Source: Deltaproteobacteria bacterium
GTDB lineage: Bacteria > Myxococcota_A > Polyangia > Haliangiales > Haliangiaceae
DNA length: 6,939 bases
NCBI GenBank assembly: GCA_013813945.1
Contig: JACCQV010000477.1
Coordinates: 1 to 6,939 of the forward strand
Direction: 5' to 3'
The notes under the pieces are model-generated. The model made no database searches and had not been told where the DNA came from. It saw only the letters and a program-made list of their open reading frames with translations. Position numbers and translations under genes: made by a program. Positions 1 through 6,827 of the stretch are shown piece after piece. Positions within the stretch are counted from its first letter, which is position 1. Each line of letters begins with the position of its first letter.

Positions 1-13
1 GTATGTAGCGGCC

Positions 14-772
14 GTGGGGATCAGCCTGTCGGTCAACCTGAACAAGGTCGCGCTGCTCCGAAATTCGCGGGGCGCGACCAATCCTTCGCCGAAGATCGCA
101 GGGCAGACCTGCCTCGATAACGGTGCGTACGGTCTGACGCTGCACTGGCGCGCCGACAATCGTCACACGCGCGTCGACGACGTTCGCGCGCTTCGGGCGC
201 TGTGTGATCAGCGAGGTGCCGAGTTCAACCTCGAAGGCGATGATCGCGAGGAGCTGATCTCACTCGCGATCGAGCTCTCGGTGACCCAGTTCACGCTCGT
301 GCCGGTCCGCCCGGGCGAGGTGACGAGCGATCACGGCTGGGAGGTCCCGCGCCAGCACGATCTGATCGCGCCGATCATGGAGCGCTTGAAGGCCAAGCGG
401 ATCCGGACCGCGATCTTCATGGACTGTGTTCCCGCGGCAATGGCGCCAGCGGCCGCGACGGGCGTGGATCGCGTGGAGCTGTACACGGAACCGTACGCGT
501 CGTCGTTCGGCACACCGCAGTTCAAGGTCGAGCTCGAGCGGGTCAAGCAGACGGCACAGGCGGCGGTCGCAGCGGGAATGAAGGTCAACGCCGGCCACGA
601 TCTCAACTTGCGCAACACGCCGCTGCTCGCGCGCGGTGTCCCCGAGATCGTCGAAGCATCGATCGGTCACGCACTGATCGCCGACGCGCTCTACATCGGT
701 CTCGCAGAGTCAGTCCGGCGCTACGTGCGTGTGTGCAACGGCGAGGCAGTCGATGCACCTGTCACGCACTAG
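14..772 (+). CDS. pdxJ: Pyridoxine 5'-phosphate synthase PdxJ (start near window edge)
   Basis: PdxJ condenses 1-deoxy-D-xylulose 5-phosphate with 3-amino-2-oxopropyl phosphate to form pyridoxine 5'-phosphate, the last ring-closing step of DXP-dependent vitamin B6 synthesis in the cytoplasm. The 252-residue product fits the family's usual 240-250 residues and reads as a TIM barrel throughout. Visible family landmarks are VNLNKVALLRNSRG (7-20), the catalytic-type His44 with Arg46 and Arg50-His51 in TLHWRADNRH, Glu74 in NLE, Glu155 in VELYTE, NAGHDL (192-197) and SIGHAL ending near 221. The Asp-His pair after the first strand in the E. coli enzyme (VNIDH) is Asn-Lys here, a variant I recall from other PdxJ subgroups. 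The GTG start at 14 sits about six residues before the conserved VNL, as is usual. However, the frame is open to the window edge and no Shine-Dalgarno is visible, so a start further upstream cannot be excluded. The function call is firm; the exact start is not. Confidence 0.93.
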   Translation: MGISLSVNLNKVALLRNSRGATNPSPKIAGQTCLDNGAYGLTLHWRADNRHTRVDDVRALRALCDQRGAEFNLEGDDREELISLAIELSVTQFTLVPVRPGEVTSDHGWEVPRQHDLIAPIMERLKAKRIRTAIFMDCVPAAMAPAAATGVDRVELYTEPYASSFGTPQFKVELERVKQTAQAAVAAGMKVNAGHDLNLRNTPLLARGVPEIVEASIGHALIADALYIGLAESVRRYVRVCNGEAVDAPVTH

Positions 773-815
773 CGATCGACCCGCGAGCCCTCCGGCCAGG
801 GCCCGTCGCGCACCG

Positions 816-1448
816 GTGAATCGCAGAGCCATCCTCCTGCTGCTTCTCGCCGGGTGCCCGGGACCGCGGGCTCCGAGCGCGCCGAAGTGCCCGCTCGACC
901 GGACCTGGATGATCGCGGCGCAGGAGGACGTCGAGGCCCTGGCCGGGTGCACCACCGCGAGCGGCGTCACCATCCGCAGTGGTGCGACCATCTCGCTCGG
1001 CCCGTTGCGGGCGCTCGAGACGATCACCGGTGATCTCGTCATCGGACCTACCGTCGGGATGGAGGAGCTGTCGCTGCTGGAGCTCCGTGAGGTAGGGGGT
1101 ACTGTGCAGGTCGTCAGCAATGGCTCTCTTCGCGGCATGTTCCTGCCGCGGCTCGAGCGGGCAGGCCGGGTCTCTGTCGAGGGGAATGCGGCCCTGACGA
1201 CCATTTCGCTGCCCCGGCTGCAGACCGTGGCCAGCTCGCTGGTGATCACCGAGGATGCGAGCCTCGAGCTACTCGACCTGTCGGCGCTCGTCACGGTCGG
1301 CAAGGACCTCGTGATCACAGGAAATCACAAGCTCTCCCTGATCGAGGCCGACAAGCTGACGACCGTGCTCGAGGTCCGGGTCGAGGACAACCGGAGCCTC
1401 CCCGAGGAGCAAGCACACGCCCTCCGCGCAAAGACACCTGCGCCCTGA
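816..1448 (+). CDS. Small lipoprotein with receptor L-domain/leucine-rich-type repeats
   Basis: This is a predicted envelope lipoprotein of 210 residues with unknown function. From GTG 816 it begins MNRRAILLLLLAGC: a short charged region, a Leu-rich core and the lipobox LAGC with the lipidated Cys at 14. A linker and a Cys25/Cys45 pair follow, the second within ALAGCTTASGVTI. Residues about 50-195 repeat a beta-strand/turn pattern of the type LxxLxxVGGxLxIxxNxxLxxIxLPxL (for example LVIGPT, VQVVSNGSL, VSVEGNAAL, LVITEDASL, LVITGNHKL, VRVEDNRSL). This resembles receptor L-domain or ECM33-like solenoids. An in-frame ATG at 753 has a GAGG six bases upstream and overlaps the end of pdxJ. It is a credible alternative start, but gives an unusually long 34-residue stretch before the Cys; 816 was preferred because the signal peptide then looks normal and matches the Cys14 arrangement of the other lipoprotein here. 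It lies 43 bp after pdxJ and 17 bp before sucA. Confidence 0.72.
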   Translation: MNRRAILLLLLAGCPGPRAPSAPKCPLDRTWMIAAQEDVEALAGCTTASGVTIRSGATISLGPLRALETITGDLVIGPTVGMEELSLLELREVGGTVQVVSNGSLRGMFLPRLERAGRVSVEGNAALTTISLPRLQTVASSLVITEDASLELLDLSALVTVGKDLVITGNHKLSLIEADKLTTVLEVRVEDNRSLPEEQAHALRAKTPAP

Positions 1449-1465
1449 CCAGGTATCCTCGCGGC
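1431..1465 (+). promoter_or_regulatory. Putative leaderless sigma70-type promoter of sucA
   Basis: A TATCCT hexamer (1454-1459) preceded by GG lies exactly six bases before the sucA ATG, so its last T is at -7 if transcription starts at the A of ATG. An AAGACA (1431-1436), matching four of six bases of TTGACA, lies 17 bp upstream of the hexamer. There is no Shine-Dalgarno in the 17-bp gap. TAnnnT at this distance from a start codon is the known signature of leaderless mRNAs in several GC-rich bacteria. The same arrangement recurs at sucB. The start site itself is inferred. Confidence 0.55.
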
Positions 1466-4294
1466 ATGTCTCGTGATGTCCTCGAGCTCGCGACCTCCCT
1501 CGGCTTCCTCGACGAGCTCTACGAGCGTTACCAGCAGCAACCATCCGAGATCGACGCGAGCTGGCACGACCTCCTCGACACGGCGGGCATCAACGGCCAC
1601 GCGACGAACGGGCAGACCACGACTGGCAACGGCCATGCGGCTACCAGCCCGGCGACCGCCTCGGCGGTGACCCGGTCCAGCCTCCCATCGTACGGGCGCC
1701 CCGCGGAGCACATGCAGCCGACCGCCACGCAGGGGATGGCCTCGGCGTGGCCCCTCGTCAACGCGTTCCGCAGCCGCGGCCACTTCGCCGCCAAGCTCGA
1801 TCCCCTCGGACTGCTCGAGACCGCACCGATCGACGAGCTCGAGCCGGGCACCTGGGGATTCTCCGATCGCGATCTCGGTCGCGTGATCGAACCGACCGGG
1901 ATCCACGGTATGCCGCGCGCGACCGTCGGTGAGATCCTCGTCCACCTGCGTCGGATCTACGCCGATTCGGTGGGCCTCGAGTTCATGCACATCTCGTCGG
2001 CGACGCGCCGATCGTGGCTCGCGGAGCGGATGGAGACGCAGCTCGAGCGCCAGCCGACGGTCGCGGAACGCACGCACATCCTGCAGCTCCTGATCAACGC
2101 CGAGCAGTTCGAACGGTTCTGCCACACGAAGTACCCCGGCACGAAGCGGTTCAGCCTCGAGGGTTCGGAGAGTCTGATCCCGATGCTCGACCTCGTGCTC
2201 ACGCAGGGCGCGCGGTTCGGTGCCATCGAGGCGGTGCTCGGCATGGCGCATCGCGGTCGCTTGACGACGATCGAGTCGATTCTCCAGAGGCCCGCGCGCG
2301 ATCTGTTCGGCCACTTCGAGGATGTCGAGCCCGAGAAGGCCATGGGCGGCGGCGACGTGAAGTATCACCTCGGGTTCTCGACGGACCGCAATGATCCGAA
2401 CGGGCATGCGATGCACGTCTCGCTCGCGTTCAACCCGAGCCACCTCGAGGCCGTCGATCCGGTCGTGGTGGGTCGCGTTCGCGCGAAGCAGATCCGCCAC
2501 AGTGATTACGAGCACCGTCGCGTGATGGGCGTCCTCGTCCATGGTGATGCCGCGTTCGCAGGGCAGGGGCTCGTCGCGGAGACGCTCCAGCTCTCGAGCC
2601 TCCCCGGTTATCGCACCGGTGGAACGGTTCACCTGATCGTGAACAACCAGGTCGGCTTCACGGCGTCTCCGGCGGAGCAGCGCTCGACTCCGTACTGCAC
2701 CGACATCGCGAAGATGCTCGAGTGTCCGATCTGGCACGTCAACGGCGAGGACCTCGATGCGCTCTCGCGCGTGATCGAGATCGCGTGCGAGTACCGCGCG
2801 CAGTTCGCGTCCGATGTCGTGATCGACATGTACTGCTACCGCAAGTACGGTCACAACGAGAACGACGAGCCGAGCTTTACCCAGCCGCTGATGTACGAGC
2901 GGATCAAGCAGAAGGTCTCGCCAGTCGAGCTGTACAGCAAGCGCCTCGTCGACGACGGCGTCGTGACCGCCGAGGACGTCGTCGCGATGACGCAGCAGCG
3001 GGTCGCACAGCTCGAGGTCGAGCTCGAAGCTGCGAAGGCTGCGAAGCAGCGTCCCGTCGCACCGTCGATGACGGCCATGTGGCACGGGTATCGCGGTGGG
3101 CAGACCGAGCAGCCCGTCGATGCCGACACCAAGGTCCCACGCGCGCTGCTCGAGCACATCGCCGGCTCGATGACCGAGAAGCCCGACGACTTCACGCCGC
3201 ACCCCAAGATCGAGCGCCTGTTCGCGCAGCGCGCCCAGATGGGCCGCGGTGAGCGCCCGCTCGACTGGGGAATGGCAGAGCTCCTCGCGTATGGCTCGCT
3301 GCTCTATCAGGGCATCAACGTCCGGCTCAGCGGTCAGGACTGTTCGCGCGGCACGTTCAGTCACCGCCACGCGATCGTGACGGACATCAAGACCGGGCGC
3401 GAGCACCTCGTGCTCGGCGGGCTGCAGCCGGATCAGGGTCAGTGTCGGATCTACGACTCGCCGCTGTCCGAAGCAGGCGTGCTCGGCTTCGAGTTCGGCT
3501 ACTCCCTGGACTACCCCGATGCGCTCGTCATGTGGGAGGCGCAGTTCGGCGACTTCGTGAACGGCGCGCAGGTGATCATCGATCAGTTCATCACCTCGTC
3601 CGAGGACAAGTGGAAGCGGCTGTCGGGGCTCGTCCTCCTCTTGCCGCACGGCTACGAAGGGCAGGGACCCGAGCACTCGAGTGCTCGGCTCGAGCGCTTC
3701 CTCGAAGCATGCGGTGAACAGAACATCCAGGTCGCGCAGCCGACGACCCCCGCGCAGATGTTTCACCTTCTCCGCGAGCAGGTGCTGCGGAACATGCGCA
3801 AGCCGCTCATCATCATGACGCCGAAGAGCTTGCTGCGACTTCCTGCGGCGACGTCTCCGCTCGACGAGCTGGCGACCGGCAAGTTCCATCGCGTGCTCCA
3901 CGATCACGACGCCGACCCCGAGCACGTCACGCGGCTCCTCCTGTGCTCCGGCAAGATCTACTACGAGCTCGCTGACGAACGGGCTCGTCGCTCGGATCCC
4001 TCGGTCGCGATCGTTCGCCTGGAGAAGCTGTATCCGTGGTGGCCACAGCTGGTCGCGGCTGCAACGATCGACAAGTACCCCAAGCTCCAGGAGCTGTTCT
4101 GGGTCCAGGACGAGCCGTGCAACATGGGCGCGGGTAACTTCGTCACGCCCCGCGTGCAGCGCCTGATCGAGGGCAGGAAGCTGCGCTACGAGTTCATTGC
4201 GCGCGCCGAGAGTGCAAGCCCAGCGACCGGCTCGCACAAGGCCCACGTCCTCGAACAGCAGCAGATCCTCACCCAGGCATTCGACGCCCGGTGA
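1466..4294 (+). CDS. sucA: 2-oxoglutarate dehydrogenase E1 component (thiamine diphosphate-dependent)
   Basis: SucA is the E1 subunit of the cytoplasmic 2-oxoglutarate dehydrogenase complex of the TCA cycle. It decarboxylates 2-oxoglutarate on ThDP and reductively succinylates the lipoyl group of E2. The 942-residue length matches the family (E. coli, 933). Residues 14-38 (FLDELYERY...DASWHDLLD) are the N-terminal E2-contacting helix motif. A low-complexity Asn/Gly/Thr/Ala linker with two NGHA motifs (about 42-60) follows, then NAFRSRGHFAAKLDPLGL. The ThDP domain shows MAHRGR (260-265), GDAAFAGQG from 360 and NNQVGF (393-398), which together form the GDG...NN cofactor signature. The pyrimidine and C-terminal domains show DWGMAE from 600, LSGQD with Gln624, RGTFSHRHA, EAQFGDF (691-697) and HGYEGQGPEHSSARLER from 728. 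Gln624 is Glu in E. coli SucA but, as I recall, Gln in mitochondrial and mycobacterial enzymes. It has no fused E2-type acyltransferase domain, unlike actinobacterial KGD. It appears intact. Its stop overlaps the next gene's start. Confidence 0.98.
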   Translation: MSRDVLELATSLGFLDELYERYQQQPSEIDASWHDLLDTAGINGHATNGQTTTGNGHAATSPATASAVTRSSLPSYGRPAEHMQPTATQGMASAWPLVNAFRSRGHFAAKLDPLGLLETAPIDELEPGTWGFSDRDLGRVIEPTGIHGMPRATVGEILVHLRRIYADSVGLEFMHISSATRRSWLAERMETQLERQPTVAERTHILQLLINAEQFERFCHTKYPGTKRFSLEGSESLIPMLDLVLTQGARFGAIEAVLGMAHRGRLTTIESILQRPARDLFGHFEDVEPEKAMGGGDVKYHLGFSTDRNDPNGHAMHVSLAFNPSHLEAVDPVVVGRVRAKQIRHSDYEHRRVMGVLVHGDAAFAGQGLVAETLQLSSLPGYRTGGTVHLIVNNQVGFTASPAEQRSTPYCTDIAKMLECPIWHVNGEDLDALSRVIEIACEYRAQFASDVVIDMYCYRKYGHNENDEPSFTQPLMYERIKQKVSPVELYSKRLVDDGVVTAEDVVAMTQQRVAQLEVELEAAKAAKQRPVAPSMTAMWHGYRGGQTEQPVDADTKVPRALLEHIAGSMTEKPDDFTPHPKIERLFAQRAQMGRGERPLDWGMAELLAYGSLLYQGINVRLSGQDCSRGTFSHRHAIVTDIKTGREHLVLGGLQPDQGQCRIYDSPLSEAGVLGFEFGYSLDYPDALVMWEAQFGDFVNGAQVIIDQFITSSEDKWKRLSGLVLLLPHGYEGQGPEHSSARLERFLEACGEQNIQVAQPTTPAQMFHLLREQVLRNMRKPLIIMTPKSLLRLPAATSPLDELATGKFHRVLHDHDADPEHVTRLLLCSGKIYYELADERARRSDPSVAIVRLEKLYPWWPQLVAAATIDKYPKLQELFWVQDEPCNMGAGNFVTPRVQRLIEGRKLRYEFIARAESASPATGSHKAHVLEQQQILTQAFDAR

Positions 4295-5457
4295 TGGGCC
4301 GCGCGGCACTGTTCGTCGTCGCGCTGACCGGGTGCGATTGGGTGATCGGTCTCGAGACCCGGGATGCCGAGATCGACGCACCGATCATCGATGCGGCGCC
4401 GCCGGATGTGCCGCGGGTCTGCTCGTTCGGGTCGCCCGGCGTTCCGAGCTCGGTCGGGTCCACGCTGGCGTCCATCACCGCGGGCGACCTCGTGGGCGAC
4501 GCCGCGATCGATCTTGCGGTCGTCAACACGACGCAGGCAACCATCACCGTGCTCGAAGGAAACGGCGATGGGACGTTCACGCTCAAGCACGACTTCGGCA
4601 CAGGCAGCGCGGGCACGAAGGGAATCGCCGCGCTCGAGCTCAACGGCGATAACGATCTGGACCTCGTCGCGGCGAACTCGAGCTCCACCACCCTGAGTGT
4701 GCTGCTCGGAATCGCAACCGGGTTTCAGAGCGCCACGCTTGTCGGTGCTGGGACGTCACCTTCGGCAATCGCGGTGGGAGACCTCGACAGCACGGCGCCG
4801 CTCGACCTTGCAGTCGCCAACGAGAACAATCTCATCACGGTCCACATCGCGATGACCGGCGGTGCGTTCAACTCGTTCACGATGCTGAGCACGCCGGGGA
4901 CGCCGCGGGCCGTGGCAATCGCTGATGTGGACGGCGACGGCGACGGCGACGTGATCGGCGCGAGTCTCGATGGCACAGCCCGGTTGTTCATCAACAACGG
5001 GTCGGGAACGTTCGGCCTCCCGCCCGCGGTACTCACGGTGGGGGCCAACACGCGAGCGGTCGTCGCGGGCGCCTTCGGCCCGGAGCCTGGCCTCGACCTC
5101 GCGTTCGTCAGCCAGTATCTGGCGGAGGTCCACGTTTTCGCGAATACCGGGACCGGTGGGTTTTCGATGCCGGCCGACAAGTACAAGGTCGGCTCGGCTC
5201 CCCTCGCGATGGTGGCAGTGGATGTGACGATGGACGGGATCCCGGATCTCGTCACCGCAAACGCTGGAGGTGGCACCCTGACGATCCTCGAGGGCGCTGC
5301 GGATGGCAGCTTCCCGAAACGGACCGACATTCCGGCGGGAAACACGCCCAGCGGCCTGGTCAGCGCCGATCTGAACGGCGATGGGATCCCGGATCTCGCA
5401 GTTGCGAACGGTGTGGCGGGGACCGTGACCGTGCTGCTCAATGGCTGCACGCCCTGA
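4294..5457 (+). CDS. FG-GAP/VCBS-repeat lipoprotein, predicted seven-bladed beta-propeller
   Basis: This 387-residue predicted secreted lipoprotein has unknown function. The ATG at 4294 shares its A with the sucA TGA (TGATG), so translation is probably coupled to sucA by termination-reinitiation; an in-frame GTG at 4291 is a less likely start. The N-terminus MGRAALFVVALTGC is a lipoprotein signal with lipidation at Cys14, followed by an Asp/Ala/Pro-rich linker to about residue 42. Seven repeats of 48-50 residues follow, anchored by conserved Asp at 73, 123, 171, 219, 268, 318 and 367, each of the form (G/A)DL...DLxxAN...(L/V)xVLxGxGxGxF. Blades 2, 4 and 7 keep calcium-loop-like motifs: ELNGDNDLD, DVDGDGDGD and DLNGDGIPD. 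Blades 3 and 5 have degenerate loops. Apart from the lipid Cys, the only cysteines are Cys43 and Cys385, just before the first and just after the last blade, which suggests a disulfide closing the ring. Its place between E1 and E2 genes does not by itself imply a metabolic role. Confidence 0.88.
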   Translation: MGRAALFVVALTGCDWVIGLETRDAEIDAPIIDAAPPDVPRVCSFGSPGVPSSVGSTLASITAGDLVGDAAIDLAVVNTTQATITVLEGNGDGTFTLKHDFGTGSAGTKGIAALELNGDNDLDLVAANSSSTTLSVLLGIATGFQSATLVGAGTSPSAIAVGDLDSTAPLDLAVANENNLITVHIAMTGGAFNSFTMLSTPGTPRAVAIADVDGDGDGDVIGASLDGTARLFINNGSGTFGLPPAVLTVGANTRAVVAGAFGPEPGLDLAFVSQYLAEVHVFANTGTGGFSMPADKYKVGSAPLAMVAVDVTMDGIPDLVTANAGGGTLTILEGAADGSFPKRTDIPAGNTPSGLVSADLNGDGIPDLAVANGVAGTVTVLLNGCTP

Positions 5458-5478
5458 GCGCAAGACGTCCGTCACGGG

Positions 5479-5514
5479 GTGAGGCGACGGCCCGATCCGC
5501 GGTAGCATGCGCGC
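5479..5514 (+). promoter_or_regulatory. Putative leaderless sigma70-type promoter of sucB
   Basis: TAGCAT (5503-5508), preceded by GG, ends exactly six bases before the sucB ATG, the same geometry as TATCCT before sucA. A weak -35 candidate, GTGAGG (5479-5484), lies 18 bp upstream and matches only TGA of TTGACA. No Shine-Dalgarno is visible in the 57-bp gap. The -10 geometry supports an independent promoter for sucB in addition to any read-through from sucA. Two weak dyads are also present (CCGTC/GACGG at 5469-5490 and TCAC-GGG-GTGA at 5472-5482); neither has a T-tract, so they were not called terminators. Confidence 0.5.
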
Positions 5515-6801
5515 ATGGCTGATCTGGTCGTGCCGCAGCTGGGTGAATCGATCTCGGAAGCGGTGATTGCGCGCTGGCTCAAGCAGGTCGGTGAGGCCGT
5601 CGCGGTCGACGAGCCGATCGCCGAGCTCGAGACCGACAAGATCACTGTTCAGCTCCCATCGCCGGTCGCCGGTTCGCTCACCGAGCAACGGGCGCAGGTC
5701 GGCGCGACGGTCAAGGTCGGAGAGGTGATCGGGGCTGTCGCTGCGGGTGCCGCCGGTACCAGTCCCGCACCTGCCATGGCCGAGGGGGCGAAGCCGGCGG
5801 CTGCACCTGCGAAGGCCGCCGCACCCGCACCCGCACCCGCGATCGGCAGAGTTCCAACCAAGCCCATCGAACCGCCGAATCAGCCCACAGGGCGCCAGCC
5901 CGTCGTGGGTGCGGTGCCGGTACCGCAGAAGCACCAGCAGGCCGGCGGCAACGGTCAGTCGCTGGACAAGGATGCATTGCTCAAGCTGACCCCGTCGGAG
6001 CGGGCGCGTGCTCGCGAGGTTGGATCGATTCCAAAGGCCGCATCGAGCGCACCTGCCGCGGCGAGCGGTCCCGACGAAGCCGCACGACTCTCGCGTGTCG
6101 ATCCGCGCGACGAGGTCCTGCCGATGTCACCGCTGCGCAAGCGCGTCGCCGAGCGTCTCGTCCAGGCTCAGCATGAGAGCGCCTCGCTGACGACCTTCAA
6201 CGAGGTCGACATGACGGCGGTGATGGAGTTGCGCGCGAAGTACAAGGACGGCTTCGAGAAGACGCACGGCGTGAAGCTCGGCTTCATGTCGTTCTTCGTC
6301 AAGGCATGCGTTCATGCGTGCAAGGCGTTCCCCGGACTCAACGCCGAGGTGATCGGCGGGAACATCGTCTACAAGAAGCACTACGATTTCGGCATCGCCG
6401 TCCAGGCGCCCAAGGGCCTCGTGGTCCCGGTGCTTCGCGATGTCGATCAGCTCTCGTTCGCCGGGATCGAGCAGGGCATTCTCGCGCTCGCGGATCGCGC
6501 TCGCAACGGCAAGCTCGGGCTCGATGATCTCAGCGGTGGGACGTTCAGCGTCTCCAACGGCGGCATCTATGGCTCGATGATGTCGACGCCGCTGCTCAAC
6601 TATCCGCAGACCGGCATTCTCGGGATGCACAACATCGTCAAGCGCGCGGTCGTGATCGGCGACGAGATCAAGGTTCGCCCGATGATGTACGTCGCTCTCT
6701 CGTACGACCACCGGGTCGTCGATGGTCGCGAGGGTGTGTCGTTCCTCGTCGCCGTCAAGGAGCGGCTCGAGGCGCCCGAGCGCATGCTCGTCGACGTCTA
6801 G
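5515..6801 (+). CDS. sucB: 2-oxoglutarate dehydrogenase E2, dihydrolipoyllysine succinyltransferase
   Basis: SucB is the core E2 of the 2-oxoglutarate dehydrogenase complex. Its lipoyl arm takes the succinyl group from SucA and the catalytic domain transfers it to CoA. The 428-residue protein starts directly with one lipoyl domain (about 1-76) with ETDKI, Lys42 being the lipoylation site. An Ala/Pro-rich linker follows (about 77-145), partly encoded by a GCACCC tandem run near 5821-5840. The acyltransferase domain runs from about 199 to the end: PMSPLRKRVAERL, LTTFNEVDM, LGFMSFFVKA, GLVVPVLRDVD, GGTFSVSNGG and the catalytic DHRVVDG (His399, Asp403). NYPQTGILGMH at 362-372 differs slightly from the common NPPQ form. 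LTTFNE and PMMYVALSYDHR favour succinyl- over acetyl- or branched-chain transferase, and sucA nearby agrees. The canonical peripheral subunit-binding domain is not recognisable: TPSERARAREVG (159-170) resembles its first helix, but no GTGxxGR...EDV segment follows. No Shine-Dalgarno is seen. Confidence 0.97.
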   Translation: MADLVVPQLGESISEAVIARWLKQVGEAVAVDEPIAELETDKITVQLPSPVAGSLTEQRAQVGATVKVGEVIGAVAAGAAGTSPAPAMAEGAKPAAAPAKAAAPAPAPAIGRVPTKPIEPPNQPTGRQPVVGAVPVPQKHQQAGGNGQSLDKDALLKLTPSERARAREVGSIPKAASSAPAAASGPDEAARLSRVDPRDEVLPMSPLRKRVAERLVQAQHESASLTTFNEVDMTAVMELRAKYKDGFEKTHGVKLGFMSFFVKACVHACKAFPGLNAEVIGGNIVYKKHYDFGIAVQAPKGLVVPVLRDVDQLSFAGIEQGILALADRARNGKLGLDDLSGGTFSVSNGGIYGSMMSTPLLNYPQTGILGMHNIVKRAVVIGDEIKVRPMMYVALSYDHRVVDGREGVSFLVAVKERLEAPERMLVDV

Positions 6802-6827
6802 GGACGCTCCCGACTTGCGCGATCTGT
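6801..6827 (+). repeat. REP-like palindromic repeat, copy 1
   Basis: This is the first of two direct 27-bp repeats, matching the second at 24 of 27 positions. The invariant core is GGGACGCTCCCGACTT and both copies end in ATCTGT. The core folds as GGGA-CGC-TCCC. With the preceding GTC (6796-6798) and the following GAC (6812-6814) it forms an imperfect palindrome with a one-sided two-base bulge. The last G of the sucB TAG is the first base of the repeat, so the hairpin straddles the stop codon. It has no T-tract. It resembles REP elements associated with Y1 (RAYT) transposases, by form only. Confidence 0.7.

Noticed and set aside
729..815. Longer N-termini for the first lipoprotein from GTG 729 or ATG 753
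   Set aside because: These add an Arg/Pro/Ser-rich segment before an otherwise normal lipoprotein signal. ATG 753 has a GAGG at good spacing and stays a real alternative; GTG 729 overlaps pdxJ by 44 bp with no support.
1325..4381. A 1018-codon open frame on the minus strand covering all of sucA
   Set aside because: Its codons are exact reverse complements of the sucA codons. Stops there would require TTA, CTA or TCA in sucA, which are rare in GC-rich genes, so a long antisense frame is expected. The predicted protein is a low-information Arg/Leu/Glu/Asp-rich string with no motif.
4930..4950. GACGGC tandem run in the FG-GAP gene
   Set aside because: It encodes the DGDGDGD calcium-loop motif in frame, so protein constraint explains it.
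5458..5502. Possible intrinsic terminator between the FG-GAP gene and sucB
   Set aside because: Only short dyads are present (CCGTC/GACGG, TCAC/GTGA) and there is no T-tract.
4756..5934. A 392-codon minus-strand frame opposite the FG-GAP gene and the start of sucB
   Set aside because: It crosses two well-supported genes and a promoter region, has no recognisable domain, and is explained by GC-rich codon bias.
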